64,000 nt of DNA from Bryopsis sp. KO-2023 (GCA_030272585.1 BSYQ01000009.1:124001-188000); one strand, 5' to 3'; counted from the stretch's first letter, positions 1 through 9,563 are shown. Translations and numbers: made by a program. Notes: generated by a model not told the origin, from the sequence alone.

Positions 1-1244
1 TCTTTGGGTCTTGCGGATCCCAAAATGTCCTGCATATACACTTGCATGGCTATCATGTAGGATATCTTCTCTAAGATTATCCCAATTTGGTACTACTACT
101 CGTGCACCATTCCACCACAGGCCTGAGTGCTTTTGACAACCTGAAGCGGCGACATCTTCGGTTTCAAACCACTCATCCCTAGTGATCCCCTCAGTCAATC
201 TCTCCTTTAGCATCGACGTACCGGGCCGGGGCGAGGACGGATCCCCATTCCAAGTTGGTCGTTTCTGGCCACCTCCCAGCTCCGAGAGTATTCCGATCTG
301 CTGAGAATACGACGGATATCGTGACAAGGGGTCTGCCACGTTCGTCCGTCCCGGCCTGTATTCCCACTCGAACCGGAACCCCTGGAGGACTTCGAGCCAA
401 CGTGCCGACCTTCGAGAGAGAGTTTCCTGGGAATGGAAATATGTGTTAGGCTGGTGATCACACACCACCTTAAACACACGCACATCCAGGTAGCATCGCC
501 ACAACTTAAGAGCATGCACTACGGCGAACATTTCCTTGTCACCTATGCTCCAGTTAAGTTGGGCTCCTGATAACTTTCGACTTTCAAAAGCTATAGGATG
601 TCCCTCTTGCAACAAGATTGCACCGATCGCGTAATCCGAAGCATCCGCGACAACTTCAAAATCTTTTTCGAAGTTAGGCATTGCCAAACAAGGTGCATGT
701 GTTAAATTCTCTTTAACACCATCAAATCCTCTTTGACAATCCTCGGTCCAACTCCACTCTTTACCCTTCCTAAGTAAATTTGTGAGTGGGGCTACAAGCT
801 TGCTGTAACCTTGCACAAATCTCCGGAAATAGTTAGAGAGCCCTAAAAATGAACGCAATTCCGCAACGTTCTTTGGGACTGGCCACTCTACTACTTTCTC
901 CGTTTTCCTTTTATCAGCGGAAATACCATCTTGATTTATAACAAATCCAAGATAGTGAAGCTCTTTCTTAAAGAAATCACATTTTGATCTCTTCAAGAAC
1001 ACTTTGTGCTCACGCAAGCGTTTCATCACCGCTCGCAAATGTTGCACATGTTCCTCCGGAGTTCTGCTGAATACAAGTATGTCATCGAGGTATATTAGGA
1101 CCGACTTCCCAATCATACCCGAGAATACTTGATTCATCCAAGTCTGGAATATTGCAGGTGCATTCGTCAAGCCCATTGGAAGCACTTTATATTCAAACAG
1201 ACCGAATGGGGTTTTGAAAGCAGTCTTCGGTTGGTCTGACTCCT
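1..1244 (-). pseudogene. Remaining RT, RNase H and start of integrase of Ty3/gypsy element (partial)
   Basis: Every stretch I translated on the minus strand, with codons beginning at positions divisible by 3, is open from about 1239 to base 1. It reads RT blocks (PMGLTNAPAIFQ, then VLIYLDD at 1081-1101 and LHYLGFVINQDG), then RNase H (ending in EWEYRPGRTNVADPLSR near 330-380), then the start of the integrase zinc domain (LHDSHASVYAGHFGIRKTQ near 1-60). It runs off the left edge. It lies in a different frame from the upstream gag-RT segment because of the lesion near 1243; otherwise the coding capacity looks intact. Confidence 0.8.
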
Positions 1245-3986
1245 TCAATACCCTGCTTTCAAATCTAAGGCCGAAAAGAACTTCGAACCTTGCAGTTGAT
1301 CAAGGAGATCATCTATCCTTGGTAGTGGATACTGATTCCTGATCGTCAACTTATTTAAGCCTCTGTAGTCGATACACATTCGTCGAGTACCATCTGGTTT
1401 GGGAACAAACAAGATTGGTGCACCCCACGGACTACAACTAGGCTTAATCAAACCCTTCTGCAGCATATCAGAGACTTGATCTTCAATCTCTTTTCTTTCA
1501 CCCGGTGTGTAACGAAACATTGGTCTATGTACCGGTTTCGCTCCAGGGACAAGATCAATTGCTGCATCCTCTTCTCGAGATGGAGGGCATTCCGCCAACT
1601 CATCTGAGAATCTGTCTTTATACTCATCTAACAGACTTTCCAGCTCTGTTTGATATGAAGACACTCGAGGATTTTTGGGCAATTCGGGTACCCCAGATTC
1701 CTCCCCCTCAAAAGGGTTCGGGACCTCCCGAACTATAACTAGAAAAGGACAAATCTCCTTATTACGGAGTTGTCTTCGAGCTTGGGCTATGCTCAACAAG
1801 GGATTGATCCACGCATTAGGCGGACTAGGGGCACGCACAACCAAATTAGGTCGTATCGTGAGTCGGTTTCCCCGTGTAGCTAGAACCGAAGCACTACCAG
1901 TAGAAAAATTCATCAGTACTCGGTGATTGCATAACCACACATCCCCGAGGTACAAATCAAAATGCTTTGTAGTGATAACTTGACACTCGATTTTCATCCG
2001 CAAGCCTTGCAAACGCAAGTTAATCGAGGTTATCCCTACGATATCCAATGGAGTTCCATCGGCCATTTCGATTTTGGTACCTTGCTTACATCTATAACTA
2101 AGCCCTGTGCTTTCGCAGAAATGCTTAGAGATATAAGCGTAGCCAGCGGCGCCAGAATCTAACAGAATCTGACCAGGGGAACCAGAAATCAAACCTTTGA
2201 ACGACATTGACATTCTGAGATTACAATCCTCTCCTGGAATCGAGTTACCGGGTAACTCCGCTGTAGGTGGATCGTAATATATATCAACGGGCCAAAGAAG
2301 ACTTGGTGCTTTACCGCTGCTAAGAGCAAACAATTTTGCTCTTTTTCGATATTGTGCAATCAATCGCATTTGATTGATTTCTTTTTGTCTAACTGCCATA
2401 TTATGAGGGATTAATAGGCAGCAACTCGTAGTAGAAGGTGACTCTTTCTTGCAAGCAAAATAATGCTTTAAGAATTCATTCAAATTCTTTCGTCCAGGAT
2501 CCATCCAAACATGGTGTCCCGCTACTGACGATGCAAGAAACTCTTGTCCAGTGCAAAACTTTTTACAAATCGCAAATCTTTCATCATTGGTAGATGAGTC
2601 AAAAGTGAACTCTCTACTTGCATTCTGCAAACGATGAAGTTCCGATTTTAAAAGTTGCATTCCAGAGATGCAATCGTTCTCCGGCACCTTCTCTTCTTTA
2701 CTAGGCATAGGATCTTGGGCGTCCCCAATGGGATCGACGTCCAAATCATCCTCACCACATCGGATAGAGTCATCATTTCTGTCAACAGACATAACCTGGT
2801 CAGGGTCATTCTCCACAGAAATATCCGATTTGTTCTCGGGCTTCGTAATATCCGTATCCATCGGATCAAATATTACATCTTTCGGATCTGAGTTTTTCGA
2901 TACCTCCTTTCGAGATAACCCAGATGCAAGAACTTCTATACTAGGAAGTTCTTTCCCGAAACAAGCGAGACTCTTCCGTACCTTTCCAGTATCACACACA
3001 TGACCTGGAAAATAAGATGCTCCACATCTGAAACAAAGGTTCGCGGCCTTGCGCCGTTCCCACTCTTTCTGGGTAAGACCCGTAGGAAAAGATGTTTTAC
3101 CAACTTTACTCTTACGAGTCTGTTGAGAACCACCACCAAATCTCGATGTAAAGCTCGGCATCATTCGGTTTTTCTTCCGATTAACCGGATACACCTTTCC
3201 TTTTTCCTCTTTTCGAGATCTCTTTGATCCAACGGTACTCTCCTCCTTTTCTTTGGCACCTTTTTCCAATACTGGGTATCGCTCATCATGCGATACTCCT
3301 TTTGCCAATACATGGGTACGGAATTCCTCATATGAAGTCCATTCATGACCCGAAGTATCAGTGGCAACCGCTTCCTTCAATACTCCATGGAGGTTGCGGT
3401 GTAAGAACCAAATTTTTGAAATACCATCAATTTTGGTCTTACGAAGAGTAAAATATGTGTCCATTTGGCGCACATATTCTCCAGTATTGCATCGCCGGTT
3501 AATGTGGTCTTTGAATGTGGACAGTTTTTGCGTCACCGCATATTCGGTGGCCAACTCACCAAAACTTCCATCATCCATAGCAATACACATTTCCTCCCAA
3601 GTCAGGTTTCCTCCAGAAATTTTCTCTTCCCCGACTCGAGCGATAAGGTGCTTGATTCCCTTGGGTCCTAAGAATGTTGGTCCAATCCGACCCCATTCTT
3701 CTCGAGGAACCCCCTCGGCAATCCAAAAGATCTCCAAAATGACCTTATGTTCTTTCCAAGGACATTGGCCATCAAATTTATCAGGCTTGGCCGTGGAAGA
3801 CTTTTTACTTCCCGACCCTACAGAAGTACTACCCTTTCTGGTAGCCACTTCTCGTTCCCTTTCACGGTCATCGACCTCTTTACGGAACGCCTGATGTTCA
3901 GAATGCATTAAAGCAATCCGACTTTGGAGTTCTTCTACCGTTAAGGTGGTGATGTCCTCTTCACCAGAAGGGTCTGGTCTCGACAT
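1245..3986 (-). pseudogene. Gag-protease-RT (N-terminal part) of Ty3/gypsy element
   Basis: A 913-codon frame holds Gag followed by protease and the first part of reverse transcriptase in one reading frame. Visible parts are a charged coiled N terminus, a zinc knuckle [14 protein letters not shown] near residue 316, an aspartic protease motif [11 protein letters not shown] near residue 605, and RT blocks ending in SALDLKAGY. The frame stops directly after that block. The conserved RT sequence resumes a few bases on in another frame, so a small deletion (size 3n+1, about 13 bases by comparison with the family) has removed the next few residues and caused the stop. The ATG at 3986 follows a 1.2-kb leader. 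Gag and Pol sharing one frame is normal for many plant-type Ty3 elements, so the stop is damage rather than a programmed signal. Confidence 0.85.
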
Positions 3987-5190
3987 CTTAAAGAAGGCTA
4001 GTGATTAACCTGCATCGCAGGAAAATCAATCCAGCAGCAAAATTTTCCTCATGTATATTGGTTCTTATCAAAGTACCAACTATACATTGACATTCGTGGA
4101 TCAAATTTGTATCTCAATACAAATCATCCCTATGAAAATTGACCTTGTATTCAGTGAAAATCATTCACTTTCGCAAATACAATCAATTTTCATTGAAGGC
4201 AACTCATTTTGCCTCATGCCAACTCAGGAAAATAATCGCTATTCATTCTCTCATTTTAGCGGATTATCTCTTCAATTCGATTTTATCGATCAACAATCAT
4301 CTGTCTCCATTAGCGAATTACGACAAGTCCTATTCCTCTAGGCTCAAGAGAGCGTACCATACCATACGAACCACTAACAAAAGCCCTCAATTTTACACAG
4401 ACCACTGCGCTAGCAAACCGATCCCGAAAGACCAGGGGTCTAGTGATTTCAAAGGGCAATAGTGGCTCTCCGTACAGCTAGGATAGGAGTGCCGAGTAAC
4501 GCTCTTTAGACGTGAAAATTGCCGAATCGATTTAATCAAATATCCAAGATCAACCCTAATAAAACTCAAGAGAAATGAACTTCCTTCCTCTTACTTCCCT
4601 CATCTCCTTTTATTGACCAAATAAAAGGTCTCCTTTTGTTATACCGACTCAAGCTCCCCTAGCACTTGAGTCCTTATACTCGTTCCACCATCTAAGAGAG
4701 TACTCTTAGTGGCTTCTCGCGAGCATATGGTATAACAACCTCTCTACTCTTAGTATCTTCAGGTGTTAACCCTGCCCATACAAAGTTAACCCCACCCTTT
4801 GGATAAAAGAGAAACTTTTATAGTTCAAAAACTATACTATCTTGAAGTCGCAACGTGTCGACGTTCAAAATGATTCTAAAACATCATTTCGATCGTCCTA
4901 ACACCTAGAACCGACACGGACGACCTCAAAACACTCAAATTCCGACGCAAAACTTTAAAACGTCATAACTTTGCGCACACGCATCGGATTCACTCGCAAC
5001 AAATTGCAACGGATGCATCTTGTTCCGTAGATGCTTTTAGACACCTTATATGTTCGATTCCGTAACGTATACGGTCCGGAACGGGCCAAAACGTGTCGCT
5101 AATCGAACAGCTCCGATTTCCCTGCAGAAAATCCGCGCGCCGCAATAAGCAGTGCGACTCCACTTCCCACACGATAGGATGCTTGCCAAA
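3987..5190 (-). other. Untranslated leader of the Ty3/gypsy element
   Basis: About 1.2 kb lies between the primer binding site and the gag ATG. I see no open frame with retroelement similarity on either strand. It is AT-rich near gag and GC-richer toward the primer site. This is long for a Ty3 leader. It could hold packaging signals or be an insertion, but nothing in the sequence settles this. Confidence 0.5.
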
Positions 5191-5202
5191 GCTCCGAAAC
5201 CA
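5191..5202 (-). other. tRNA primer binding site of Ty3/gypsy element
   Basis: The minus strand reads TGGTTTCGGAGC three bases inside the LTR end (LTR end ...TAACA). It begins with TGG, complementary to the CCA of a tRNA 3' end, and resembles the initiator-Met site TGGTATCAGAGC with two changes. The identical 12-mer occurs at the same place in the unrelated retroelement at 8215, which supports it being the complement of a real host tRNA. Confidence 0.75.
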
Positions 5203-5814
5203 AGTTGTTAGACTTGGGGGTGCAAGTCTAAGAAGAGCTAAAAACTAAAACTTATGAGTCCATGACCTTGAAGCCCATTAATACCATGACCAGACCTGGG
5301 CGCCGACCCGTTGGACCGGACCGGACAGGACCGGCAACCACTTTCTGGACCGGATTTGACCTTTCTTAGACAGGTCAAATCCGGTCTGGAAAGGTCAAAT
5401 CCGGTCTAAGAAAGGTCAAATCCGGTCTAGTAAAGGCCACCTTTTCTAGACCGGATTTGACCTTTCTGGACCGGATTTGACCTTTCCAGACAGGTTGTCG
5501 CCTGTCTAGTACGGTCATACTCGTGTGACCTGTTTTAGACCGGTGTGACCCTGTTTTAGACCGATGTGACGCCCAAGATGACCTGTTTTAGACCGACTCC
5601 AAGTCGGTCTGGACAGGTGGGCCGCCTGTCCAGACCGACCTGGCACCTGTCTAAAACAGGTCACACAATTAAGCACTTTTTTATGTGTTAATCGATTGGG
5701 AACTGATTCAATTGATTAAAGAACAAAGTATTATTTATTATCTGCATTTTTAATGCATGAATGACGTGAGCCAAGCCCACCAGCCACCGACTAGAGGGAG
5801 TCGGTCGACTCAAG

Positions 5815-5875
5815 GAGGATTCGAACCCGGGTTGGCTAAGCCCGAGTCGAAGACACTATCACTAGTGGACCCCAC
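5815..5875 (-). other. tRNA-like module, left arm of family 1 element
   Basis: The minus strand carries a Pol III B-box-like GGTTCGAATCC (5817-5827), preceded by a D-arm-like AGTGATAGTGTC. It is the mirror copy of the module at 5982-6042. The T-stem and acceptor pairing are degraded, so this is not a functional tRNA gene but a tRNA-derived, SINE-like segment. Confidence 0.5.
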
Positions 5876-5981
5876 CACAGGGACGCTCAAAAGGGGGTCG
5901 TTACTTTTAAGTACCCGTTTAATTTTGGAAAATTAAACGGGTACTTAAAAGTAACGACCCCCTTTTGAGCGTCCCTGTGGT

Positions 5982-6042
5982 GGGGTCCACTAGTGATAGT
6001 GTCTTCGACTCGGGCTTAGCCAACCCGGGTTCGAATCCTCCT
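5982..6042 (+). other. tRNA-like module, right arm of family 1 element
   Basis: This holds a D-arm-like AGTGATAGTGTC, an anticodon-arm-like stretch, and the B box GGTTCGAATCC at 6028-6038. The same sequence recurs in the second family 1 copy near 40500, with the B box conserved. The acceptor stem does not pair, so it is read as a tRNA-derived relic inside the palindrome. Confidence 0.5.
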
Positions 6043-6949
6043 TGAGTCGACCGACTCCCTCTAGTCGGTGGCTGGTGGGCTTGGCTCACGTCATTCATGC
6101 ATTAAAAATGCATATAATAAATAATACTTCGTTCTTTAATTAATTGAATCAGTTCTCAGTCGATTGATACACAATTAGCACGTTAAAAGTGCTTAATTGT
6201 GCGACCTGTTCTAGACAGGCTCCAGGTCGGTCTGGACAGGCAGCCCACCTGTCCAGACCGACCTGGAGCCGGTCTAAAACAGGAGAACAACCCTGTCAAG
6301 ACAGGGTCGTTCCGGTTTTAGACAGGTCACATCGCCGGTCTAATAAAGGCGAAATGTGGGTGTGACCTGTCTAAAAACGGAAAATCTGTCAGAAAACCGG
6401 TCCAGATTTCTGCAGATTTCCGAGGTTGACTGGACCGGAGTGGACAGGACCGGACAGGTCACAACCTGTCCGGTCTTGCAAGGACCGGCGTTTTTTCGTT
6501 GGACCGGACAGGACCGGACAGGTCAGCCGGTCCATGGACAGGTTGGACCGGACCGGACCGGTTTTTCGCTGCCGGTCCGGTCGGGCCCAGGTCTGACCAT
6601 GACCCCCAAGGATCCTAGCGTCCCCGCATGGTACCTAGGACAACCATCCTAGGTGGGCACCCGACATAGGTCTAGTCATCATGACTAGACCTGACTCACA
6701 TGTCCACGTCAGCATGACTATGCATGACTGTACATGATTGTACATGACTGGACCTGACTGAAACCAAATGTTGTGCTGCTTGACTTTCAGTGGCAGTGAA
6801 AGTCTTTCTCAAACCAAAACCTGGAAAGAGAGTGTACCAACGCCTTTTATGAGCGTTGCTAGTACACATGGTAGCAATCACCATACTTGGTGATTGGACC
6901 CTGCTACCACCGTGTGGGGACAGATGCAAATGTGTCACGACAGGTGACA

Positions 6950-7027
6950 CACGTGGCGACACACATGTACACGTGGCGACACACATGTACACGTGGCGAC
7001 ACACCGTGACACACGCGTGTGACGTCA
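6950..7027 (-). promoter_or_regulatory. G-box array and CRE-like site in gypsy LTR U3
   Basis: CACGTGGC occurs three times (6950-6957, 6970-6977, 6990-6997), the last two in 20-bp tandem units at 6961-6980 and 6981-7000. A perfect TGACGTCA palindrome lies at 7020-7027. Both motifs are classical plant-type bZIP (G-box/ABRE and CRE) binding sites. They lie upstream of a TATA-like box on the minus strand, as expected for an LTR enhancer. Function is inferred. Confidence 0.55.
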
Positions 7028-7299
7028 TAACATCCGATTATCGATCTAATCGGTTGCTCCGATCACGATCCCGATCACGATCAAGCGTTGCGACATGCAG
7101 ACGCCTAATCGGCCGATCAAGATCGGCGTTTCACCGATTAATCGGATGTTGATCCGATCACCTCCGACCATGATCGGCCATGGATCAATTGATCGGAATT
7201 TAATTTAAGATTCCGATCATGATCGGTCCCATGATCAATTGATCGGTCAATTGATCGGTCTCACGAAAATGCCCACAAGTCACCACCCGAAGGTGTTTC

Positions 7300-7376
7300 T
7301 GGAGGTGTAAGGACTCGAACCTAGGACCTCACTGACTGGAATCAAGCAAATCAACGCTTGGACCACTCTGAGCCAC
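7300..7376 (-). other. tRNA-like module (type II, Ser/Leu-like), left arm of family 2 element
   Basis: The minus strand reads a TGGCTCAGAGTGGTCCAAGCG A/D-arm, an anticodon arm, an extra arm and a B box of the form GGTTCGAGTCC. This matches type II tRNAs (Ser/Leu) in order and spacing. The 5' acceptor strand does not pair with the 3' strand, so it is a relic. It mirrors the module at 7463-7539. Confidence 0.55.
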
Positions 7377-7462
7377 GATTAGAGTGTGCTCCGTGTCATT
7401 ATATACCTGATCACTCAGTCCGACAAACTGAGGTATATAATAACACGGATGACCTAGTGATC

Positions 7463-7539
7463 GTGGCACAGAGTGGTCCAAGCGTTGATTTGCTTGATTC
7501 CAGTCAGTGAGGTCCTAGGTTCGAGTCCTTACACCTCCA
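7463..7539 (+). other. tRNA-like module (type II, Ser/Leu-like), right arm of family 2 element
   Basis: A D-arm like that of tRNA-Ser/Leu (TGGCACAGAGTGGTCCAAGCG) is followed by an anticodon-like loop TTGCTTG (GCT at the anticodon position, which would be Ser), an extra arm, and the B box GGTTCGAGTCC at 7518-7528. The acceptor stem is not paired. The A and B boxes could still bind TFIIIC, but this is not a functional tRNA gene. Confidence 0.55.
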
Positions 7540-7919
7540 GAAACACCCTCGGGTGGTGACCCGCGGGTATTTTCGTGAGACCGATCAATTGATCATGGGA
7601 CCGATCATGATCGGAATCAATTGATCATGATACCGATCTGATCGGCAGCTCCGATCCCGATCACGATCTCGATCAAGCGTCGCACCCTGTCGGCACCTGA
7701 TCGGCAGTTTTTGATCGGCCGATCACGATCAGGCCGATCAAAAACTGCCGATCAGGTTGGGCGACCGATCAGATCGATGATCGGCCGATCGTGATCGATG
7801 ATAGGCCCTGCCAGACCTGATCGGCGACCGATCAGATCGGTGATCGGCCGATCACGATCATGATCGGTCTCCCGGTTGATCGGAGACCGATCTGATCGTG
7901 ATCGGATCCATAGTATGGT

Positions 7920-8214
7920 TGTGAGTATAGATGGTGGTATGGGACATTAATCTGTATGATCGGCACGATTAGAGTCATTTCCGAAGGAAGTGGCGTTTCG
8001 TCTAACGACAGAAACTAGACCTGCGTTTTTCTGGCAAGTGGCGTTTCGCCTGAACAGTTAGGATAAAAGGGAACTTCGGGAAGGAAAGAGTAGAGTGTTT
8101 GTAAAAGACTATATTACAAGGATCGGGTTGGAAAGTCCCCGATCAAGTCTCGCCATACATAACAGGTTCGCGTCCCCCCTGCGAACGAGGCAATCTACAA
8201 GCACACTTTCAACA
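7920..8214 (+). repeat. LTR 1 of tandem retroelement
   Basis: It begins TGTGAG and ends CAACA (TG...CA). A TATA-like GATAAAAG lies at 8062-8069. Upstream is a direct repeat of AAGTGGCGTTTCG (two copies). Two small hairpins lie in the 3' half (GATCGGG...CCCCGATC and GTTCGC...GCGAAC). Its last base is the A of the gag start codon. Confidence 0.9.
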
Positions 8215-9563
8215 TGGTTTCGGAGCTCCGTAAGATTCTGATGAAGCAAAAGCACGTAGCGACGCTGGTCGCGTTCCTGGTACTCACCGTTCTGGAAGCT
8301 ACTCCGCTTACTGACAAGGAAGTAGTCGCGCAACTGAGTGACCACCAGGAAATTACCAGGGAACACGAAAGAATATTGAAGCAGGTGGAACTATTACGGC
8401 AAGAATGGACGGGTCTGGCTGCTGCTAAGAATAACAACAACCTCAGACCGCCCAAGCCAACGCCACCTCTGGAAGAAACACCGAAAAAGGAGATAACAAT
8501 TAAAAGATCGACGGAGGGCGGGCTTTTTGCCTGGCTACGACCCCGCGAAAAGATATATGTGATCGAAGGGTGCTCATCAGTCTTTTGCTGCGTGCGAATG
8601 GTGGTGGGCGTGGGCTATCACTTACTCGAGACAGCTTTTCAAGCTACCCTCTCTTTTTTCGTCGACCCAGTGACGACCATCCGGGACGTCTGGGATCGTC
8701 TACAGGAACTCACCCAGGACGGTGCGATCTGGATCTCACAGGCGCTGGGTATGCTTCTGTTTGTCGGTTTGCTGAACCTTGTCGCCTATTGCTATCTCTA
8801 CATTCAACACGTTTTGGGCGTTCTAAAAAAAGGCTTTACGCTGGTGGAGCGAATTCCTCTCTGTCGTTTGGCAATGGTACTGGGTGGCAAAATTTGGCGA
8901 GTGCTCAAGATCACACTTCAGGAACCTCGAGTAGATACTTCGAGGGATCAGGAATTCAAGGAAATGAAGGCGACACTGGCGGATTTGCTCAAACGAAATC
9001 AAGCCGACAACGACAAACGGTGTACCAAATGCGGCAAATTCGGCCACATCGCCAGGCACTGCAATTCACATCGTCCACAGAACGCAGACACACCCTCCAA
9101 CTGGCGAACATCCCAACCGAAAGTGCAAGCAGTCGGCAATGGTGATATGATTTCGCCAAAACAGACACACCTTCACACCCCTATTACCCTGAACGGTGTT
9201 ACTATCACAAAATGCCTCATCGACACTGGTGCAGAAGCTAATATCATTCCACTGACCGATTGCATTCGACATGGATTCGCTTATGACAAGTGCTCCCAGC
9301 AGGACTCGCTCGTTGGTTTCAATGGATCCAAATCCCCCATCGCAGGAAGTGTCACTATGGAAACGTCTGTCGGACCTATGACTCAACCAGCCCAGATTCC
9401 ATTCAAGATATCTGCTAATGTTGGGCAGGTGATTCTGGGGTACCCAGGATTACAACAAGTTGGGTTGACAATCAACTGTCAGTCTGGCGAGCTGATGAAT
9501 AACCAGACAGGCAGATGTGTGAGGTGCACAGTCGTCAGGAAATCGCCTCCAAAAAACTACTAA
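8214..9563 (+). CDS. Gag-protease polyprotein, unit 1
   Basis: A 449-residue ORF. Residues 14-30 form a hydrophobic, signal-like stretch. Two further hydrophobic stretches follow (about 122-150 and 181-208). A zinc knuckle CTKCGKFGHIARHC lies near residue 270 (C-x2-C-x4-H-x4-C), and an aspartic protease motif CLIDTGAEANII near residue 335. The zinc knuckle and DTGA identify it as Gag-PR. Membrane-spanning segments in a Gag are unusual and could mean membrane association of the particle or a captured domain. The ATG at 8214 straddles the LTR/primer-site junction. The end overlaps pol by a -1 frameshift signal (9551-9580). No separate envelope ORF is present. Confidence 0.85.
   Translation: MVSELRKILMKQKHVATLVAFLVLTVLEATPLTDKEVVAQLSDHQEITREHERILKQVELLRQEWTGLAAAKNNNNLRPPKPTPPLEETPKKEITIKRSTEGGLFAWLRPREKIYVIEGCSSVFCCVRMVVGVGYHLLETAFQATLSFFVDPVTTIRDVWDRLQELTQDGAIWISQALGMLLFVGLLNLVAYCYLYIQHVLGVLKKGFTLVERIPLCRLAMVLGGKIWRVLKITLQEPRVDTSRDQEFKEMKATLADLLKRNQADNDKRCTKCGKFGHIARHCNSHRPQNADTPSNWRTSQPKVQAVGNGDMISPKQTHLHTPITLNGVTITKCLIDTGAEANIIPLTDCIRHGFAYDKCSQQDSLVGFNGSKSPIAGSVTMETSVGPMTQPAQIPFKISANVGQVILGYPGLQQVGLTINCQSGELMNNQTGRCVRCTVVRKSPPKNY
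8215..8226 (+). other. Primer binding site overlapping the gag start codon (unit 1)
   Basis: TGGTTTCGGAGC follows the LTR end without a spacer. The final A of the LTR plus TG of this site makes the ATG of gag. The same 12-mer serves the gypsy element at 5191-5202 (minus). The second unit has it at 13423-13434. Confidence 0.75.

Larger units (their letters stand above)
5291..6595. mobile_element. hAT-like palindromic (foldback) element, family 1, complete copy
   Basis: The terminal inverted repeats are CAGACCTGGGC and GCCCAGGTCTG, flanked by a perfect 8-bp duplication ACCATGAC (5283-5290 and 6596-6603). An 8-bp duplication with CAG-starting ends is the hAT signature. The whole 1305-bp element is an imperfect inverted repeat with its axis near 5928. 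The outer arms are arrays of GACCGG/GGTCTAGACC-type motifs with smaller nested hairpins. The inner arms each hold a tRNA-like module with a B box. There is no transposase, so it is non-autonomous. It is inserted in the gypsy LTR and is therefore younger than that LTR. Confidence 0.85.
1..7032 (-). mobile_element. Ty3/gypsy LTR retrotransposon, 5' part, nested insertion
   Basis: The element reads on the minus strand. From right to left it has a 5' LTR (5206-7032), a primer binding site (5191-5202), a long leader, gag-protease-RT (3986-1245) and the rest of RT, RNase H and the start of integrase (to base 1). The 3' LTR lies outside the window. RT motifs are of the Ty3/gypsy type (ALDLKAGY, then YLDD at 1081-1092), and the gag zinc knuckle is the CxxC-x7-HxC form common in plant Ty3 elements. 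A palindromic hAT-like element (5291-6595) sits inside the LTR. The LTR boundary at 7032 abuts another palindromic element, so this retroelement probably landed inside that one. Apart from one lesion near 1243 the coding region is open, so the copy is fairly young. Confidence 0.85.
5206..7032 (-). repeat. 5' LTR of Ty3/gypsy element, split by a hAT-like insertion
   Basis: The ends are TGTTA at 5206 and TAACA at 7032, the usual TG...CA inverted ends. Removing the insertion (5291-6595) and one copy of its 8-bp target duplication leaves about 514 bp. On the minus strand the U3 part (7032 leftward) has a CRE-like TGACGTCA, three G-boxes and a TATA-like CATAAAAGG near 6841-6851, in sensible promoter order. 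The matching 3' LTR is outside the window, so the boundaries rest on the terminal repeat and the primer site. Confidence 0.7.
7033..7919. mobile_element. Palindromic element, family 2 (GATC-motif arms), truncated both sides
   Basis: This is an inverted-repeat element with its axis near 7415. The arms are arrays of GATCGGCCGATC- and CCGATCACGATC-type palindromic motifs, and the core has two head-to-head tRNA-like modules. The left end is cut by the gypsy LTR at 7032 and the right end by the LTR starting at 7920, so no terminal repeat or target duplication can be read. I assign it to the same structural class as families 1, 3 and 4 by architecture only. Confidence 0.6.

Noticed and set aside
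3987..5205. LTR located between gag and the primer site
   Set aside because: The primer site at 5191-5202 on the minus strand requires the LTR to lie at higher coordinates, and TGTTA...TAACA ends are found there.
6961..7010. CRISPR-like array from 20-bp tandem units
   Set aside because: Only two to three contiguous units without spacers; they are LTR enhancer repeats.
7300..7539. Functional tRNA genes
   Set aside because: A and B boxes are present but the acceptor stems do not pair and the modules are mirrored inside a palindromic element; same for 5815-6042.
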